A DNA stretch of 35,446 nucleotides from Burkholderiales bacterium. GTDB taxonomy: Bacteria; Pseudomonadota; Gammaproteobacteria; Burkholderiales; Thiobacillaceae. The notes beneath the pieces were generated by a model. The model was not told the origin of the DNA. It was given only the letters and a program-made list of their open reading frames with translations, and searched no databases. Every line of letters begins with the position of its first letter. Positions within the stretch are counted from its first letter, which is position 1. Of the stretch, positions 33,466 to 35,446 are shown piece by piece. The translations under genes were made by a program, and so were the position numbers. The DNA is taken from NCBI GenBank assembly GCA_005790965.1, contig SXTL01000060.1, positions 1-35,446 of the forward strand, given 5' to 3'.

Positions 33466-34929
33466 ATGCATTATGCCGACCTGCGCGATTTCATCAGCCA
33501 GCTTGAGGCGCGTGGCGAATTAAAACGCATTGCGATCCCGGTCTCACCTCATTTGGAGATAACCGAGATCGCCGACCGCGTGCTACGCGCCGGTGGCCCC
33601 GCTCTCCTGTTTGAAAACCCCGTCGGTCATAAAACGCCAGTGCTGGCCAACCTGTTCGGCACGGTCAAGCGCGTTGCTCTGGGCATGGGCGAGGAGGATC
33701 CGACCAAGTTGCGCGAGATCGGCAAACTGCTCGCTTACCTGAAGGAACCCGAACCGCCCAAAGGGCTAAAAGACGCTTGGGACAAGCTTCCCATCCTGAA
33801 GCAAGTGCTCAACATGGCCCCCAAAGTGGTCAGCCACCCGCCCTGCCAAGAAGTCGTGCTAGAGGGCGAGGCGGTCGATCTGGCCGCCCTACCAACGATG
33901 ACTTGTTGGCCAGGGGATGTCGCGCCACTAATTACCTGGGGCCTCACCATCACCCGCGGACCCCAAAAAGCCCGGCAAAATCTTGGCATTTATCGCCAGC
34001 AGGTGATTGGCAAAAACCAGCTCATCATGCGCTGGCTGGCACATCGCGGCGGCGCACTCGACTTTCGCGACTTCACCGCCCAAAACCCCGGTCAGCCCTT
34101 CCCCGTTTGCGTCGCATTGGGGGCCGACCCGGCGACCATCCTCGGTGCGGTCACGCCGGTACCCGATTCGCTGTCCGAATACCAGTTCGCTGGTCTCTTG
34201 CGCGGCGCCAAGACCGAACTTGCGACGGCCCTCGGCTCCGACCTGCAGGTGCCGGCGCGGGCCGAGATCATCCTAGAAGGCGTCATCTACCCCAACGACA
34301 CCGCGCTGGAAGGCCCTTATGGCGACCACACCGGTTATTACAACGAACAAGGGCGTTTCCCGGTATTCACTGTCCAGCGCATCACCACTCGCCGCGACCC
34401 GATTTACCACTCCACCTACACCGGCAAACCGCCCGATGAACCGGCAATTCTGGGCGTCGCGCTCAACGAAGTCTTCGTGCCGCTGCTGCAAAAGCAGTTC
34501 CCCGAGATCGCCGATTTCTACCTGCCGCCGGAAGGTTGCAGTTACCGGATGGCCGTTGTCAGCCTGAAAAAACAGTACCCCGGCCACGCCAAGCGGGTGA
34601 TGATGGGTGTATGGAGTTTCCTGCGCCAGTTTATGTACACCAAGTTCGTCATCGTCGTGGACGACGACATCAACATCCGATCCTGGCCCGAAGTCATCTG
34701 GGCCATCACCACCCGCGTCGATCCTGCGCGCGACACCCTGTTGATCGAAAACACCCCCATCGATTACCTCGACTTTGCCTCGCCCGTCTCGGGTCTGGGC
34801 TCCAAGATGGGCCTCGATGCAACCAATAAATGGCCCGGCGAAACCGCCCGTGAATGGGGTACGCCCATCGTCATGGATGCCGCGGTCAAAACGCGAGTGG
34901 ATGCGCTGTGGAACGAGTTGGGGCTGTAA
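33466..34929 (+). CDS. ubiD: 4-hydroxy-3-polyprenylbenzoate decarboxylase
   Basis: Prenylated-FMN-dependent decarboxylase of ubiquinone biosynthesis; it needs the flavin prenyltransferase UbiX, not seen here. It has 487 residues, full length. It opens MHYADLRDFISQLEARGELK, then ALLFENPVGHKTPVLANLFG, MTCWPGDVAPLITWGLTITR, NLGIYRQQVIGKNQLIMRW, EIILEGVIYPNDTALEGPYGDHTGYYN, and the C-terminal DDDINIRSWPEVIWAI, TRVDPARD and GSKMGLDATNKWPGE. The last blocks are the UbiD oligomerisation and active-site signature. It lies 20 bases after dolP with a weak ribosome binding site. Confidence 0.97.
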   Translation: MHYADLRDFISQLEARGELKRIAIPVSPHLEITEIADRVLRAGGPALLFENPVGHKTPVLANLFGTVKRVALGMGEEDPTKLREIGKLLAYLKEPEPPKGLKDAWDKLPILKQVLNMAPKVVSHPPCQEVVLEGEAVDLAALPTMTCWPGDVAPLITWGLTITRGPQKARQNLGIYRQQVIGKNQLIMRWLAHRGGALDFRDFTAQNPGQPFPVCVALGADPATILGAVTPVPDSLSEYQFAGLLRGAKTELATALGSDLQVPARAEIILEGVIYPNDTALEGPYGDHTGYYNEQGRFPVFTVQRITTRRDPIYHSTYTGKPPDEPAILGVALNEVFVPLLQKQFPEIADFYLPPEGCSYRMAVVSLKKQYPGHAKRVMMGVWSFLRQFMYTKFVIVVDDDINIRSWPEVIWAITTRVDPARDTLLIENTPIDYLDFASPVSGLGSKMGLDATNKWPGETAREWGTPIVMDAAVKTRVDALWNELGL

Positions 34930-35014
34930 CATTAGCCAACTCAATATCCCATATCCACTGCAATAACCCCTTGCCATCACCTGTGACCGGCTTACACCAC
35001 CTGACCCCTTCACC

Positions 35015-35275
35015 ATGCACAACCTGACCCTTTATTATTTTGGCGACCTGATGGGCAAACTGGGCCTGGGTCGCGAGACCCTGCGTATTCCCGCCTCCCA
35101 CGCCACCATTGCGGGTCTAATGAACCTGCTCGCCATCCGTGGCGGCGATTGGGACAAGGCCTTCTCCAGTCCACGCGGCAGTTTGCAAATCCTGGTCAAC
35201 AAGCGTCCCGCGCAGCTCGACACCGCGCTGGCCTCCGGCGACGAAATCGCCTTCATCGAGTCGATCGCGCTTTAA
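35015..35275 (+). CDS. MoaD/ThiS-like ubiquitin-fold protein without the C-terminal diglycine
   Basis: An 86-residue protein with the beta-grasp pattern of the small MoaD subunit of molybdopterin synthase: LTLYYFGDLMGKLG at the start, a strand LRIP, the helix TIAGLMNLLAIRGGDW, the strand LQILVNKRPAQLDTAL, and GDEIAF near the end. MoaD and ThiS proteins normally finish with Gly-Gly, which carries the thiocarboxylate; this one ends in FIESIAL and stops. It therefore cannot act as a standard sulfur carrier unless the true end differs, for example through a frameshift. It may bind a MoaE-like partner in another way. It lies 85 bases after ubiD; no other molybdopterin gene is in the window. The family call rests on pattern and size. 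Confidence 0.65.
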   Translation: MHNLTLYYFGDLMGKLGLGRETLRIPASHATIAGLMNLLAIRGGDWDKAFSSPRGSLQILVNKRPAQLDTALASGDEIAFIESIAL

Positions 35276-35293
35276 CACGCCGCGCAAAAGAAA

Positions 35294-35330
35294 AATCAGC
35301 AGGCCGTTCAACACGATCTGCTGATTGATT
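35294..35330. terminator. Bidirectional-looking terminator hairpin
   Basis: The stem AATCAGCAG (35294-35302) pairs perfectly with CTGCTGATT (35318-35326) around a 15-base loop. On the plus strand it is followed by GATTTGG, a weak T tract. On the minus strand it is followed by TTTCTTTTG, a better one. It can end the ubiD-side transcript and also one coming from the right edge. Confidence 0.65.
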
Positions 35331-35395
35331 TGGTGCCCCGTTTCTTTCATTCCAGAATTCTGCTTCCGCAACAGAACAACCTATTACGCGCTGCT

Positions 35396-35446
35396 TTACA
35401 ACACCTCCCTCGCGACCACTGTGTCATAGAGGCCATAATGGGTCAG
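35396..35446 (-). CDS. Possible C-terminal end of a gene entering from the right edge
   Basis: The minus strand is open from the window edge for 16 codons, ending ARE-VL then TAA. The terminator about 70 bases farther on has its better T tract in this direction. No function can be read from so few residues. Confidence 0.2.
   Translation of the reverse strand: MTHYGLYDTVVAREVL

Overview
The window joins two unlike pieces of DNA. Bases 1 to about 2080 are visibly AT-rich and carry most of a class I ribonucleotide reductase large subunit whose sequence style recalls Candidate Phyla Radiation (Parcubacteria-like) bacteria. From about 2075 onward the DNA is GC-rich and looks like one betaproteobacterial chromosome. 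Evidence for that is the lptG-RDD, rplU-rpmA and holC-valS genes, a complete Gram-negative dcw cluster with lpxC, rnpB-rsmI-yraN-dolP and ubiD, and a meso-diaminopimelate-type MurE. The join cuts off the C-terminus of the reductase and the N-terminus of LptG at the same point, so an assembly chimera is the most economical reading. The genus is not determined; a sulfur-metabolising Nitrosomonadales or Rhodocyclales member would fit.

Layout. 2084-2776: 3' part of lptG. 2819-3235: RDD membrane protein, opposite strand. 3326-4083: rplU-rpmA with a clear promoter and terminator. 4133-7347: holC-valS, where valS is broken by an in-frame amber codon at 5962 lying among several odd substitutions at conserved positions. 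7371-12313: accessory region with a ten-helix membrane protein and a sulfur-related operon (secreted thioredoxin-like protein, DsrE-family protein, persulfide dioxygenase-like metallo-hydrolase, MFS transporter), transcribed away from an ArsR-rhodanese fusion regulator. 12306-30939: uninterrupted dcw cluster on the minus strand, in transcription order mraZ, rsmH, ftsL, ftsI, murE, murF, mraY, murD, ftsW, murG, murC, murB, ddlB, ftsQ, ftsA, ftsZ, then lpxC. 31155-31541: RNase P RNA. 31565-35275: rsmI divergent from yraN, then dolP, ubiD and a MoaD/ThiS-like gene without the usual diglycine end.

How the genes work together. The dcw genes make the cytoplasmic peptidoglycan precursors (MurE/F/D/C/B, Ddl), move them onto and modify the lipid carrier (MraY, MurG), and build the septum (FtsZ, A, Q, L, W, I). 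From mraZ to ftsA every neighbouring pair overlaps, so translation is probably coupled, and the cluster starts at a strong promoter followed by 10-bp-phased MraZ boxes. The sulfur operon has a consensus-like promoter with an inverted repeat at its predicted start site, consistent with persulfide- or sulfide-responsive repression by the divergent ArsR-rhodanese protein. No intergenic stretch exceeds 300 bases, and I saw no tRNA, rRNA, CRISPR array, insertion sequence or prophage gene.
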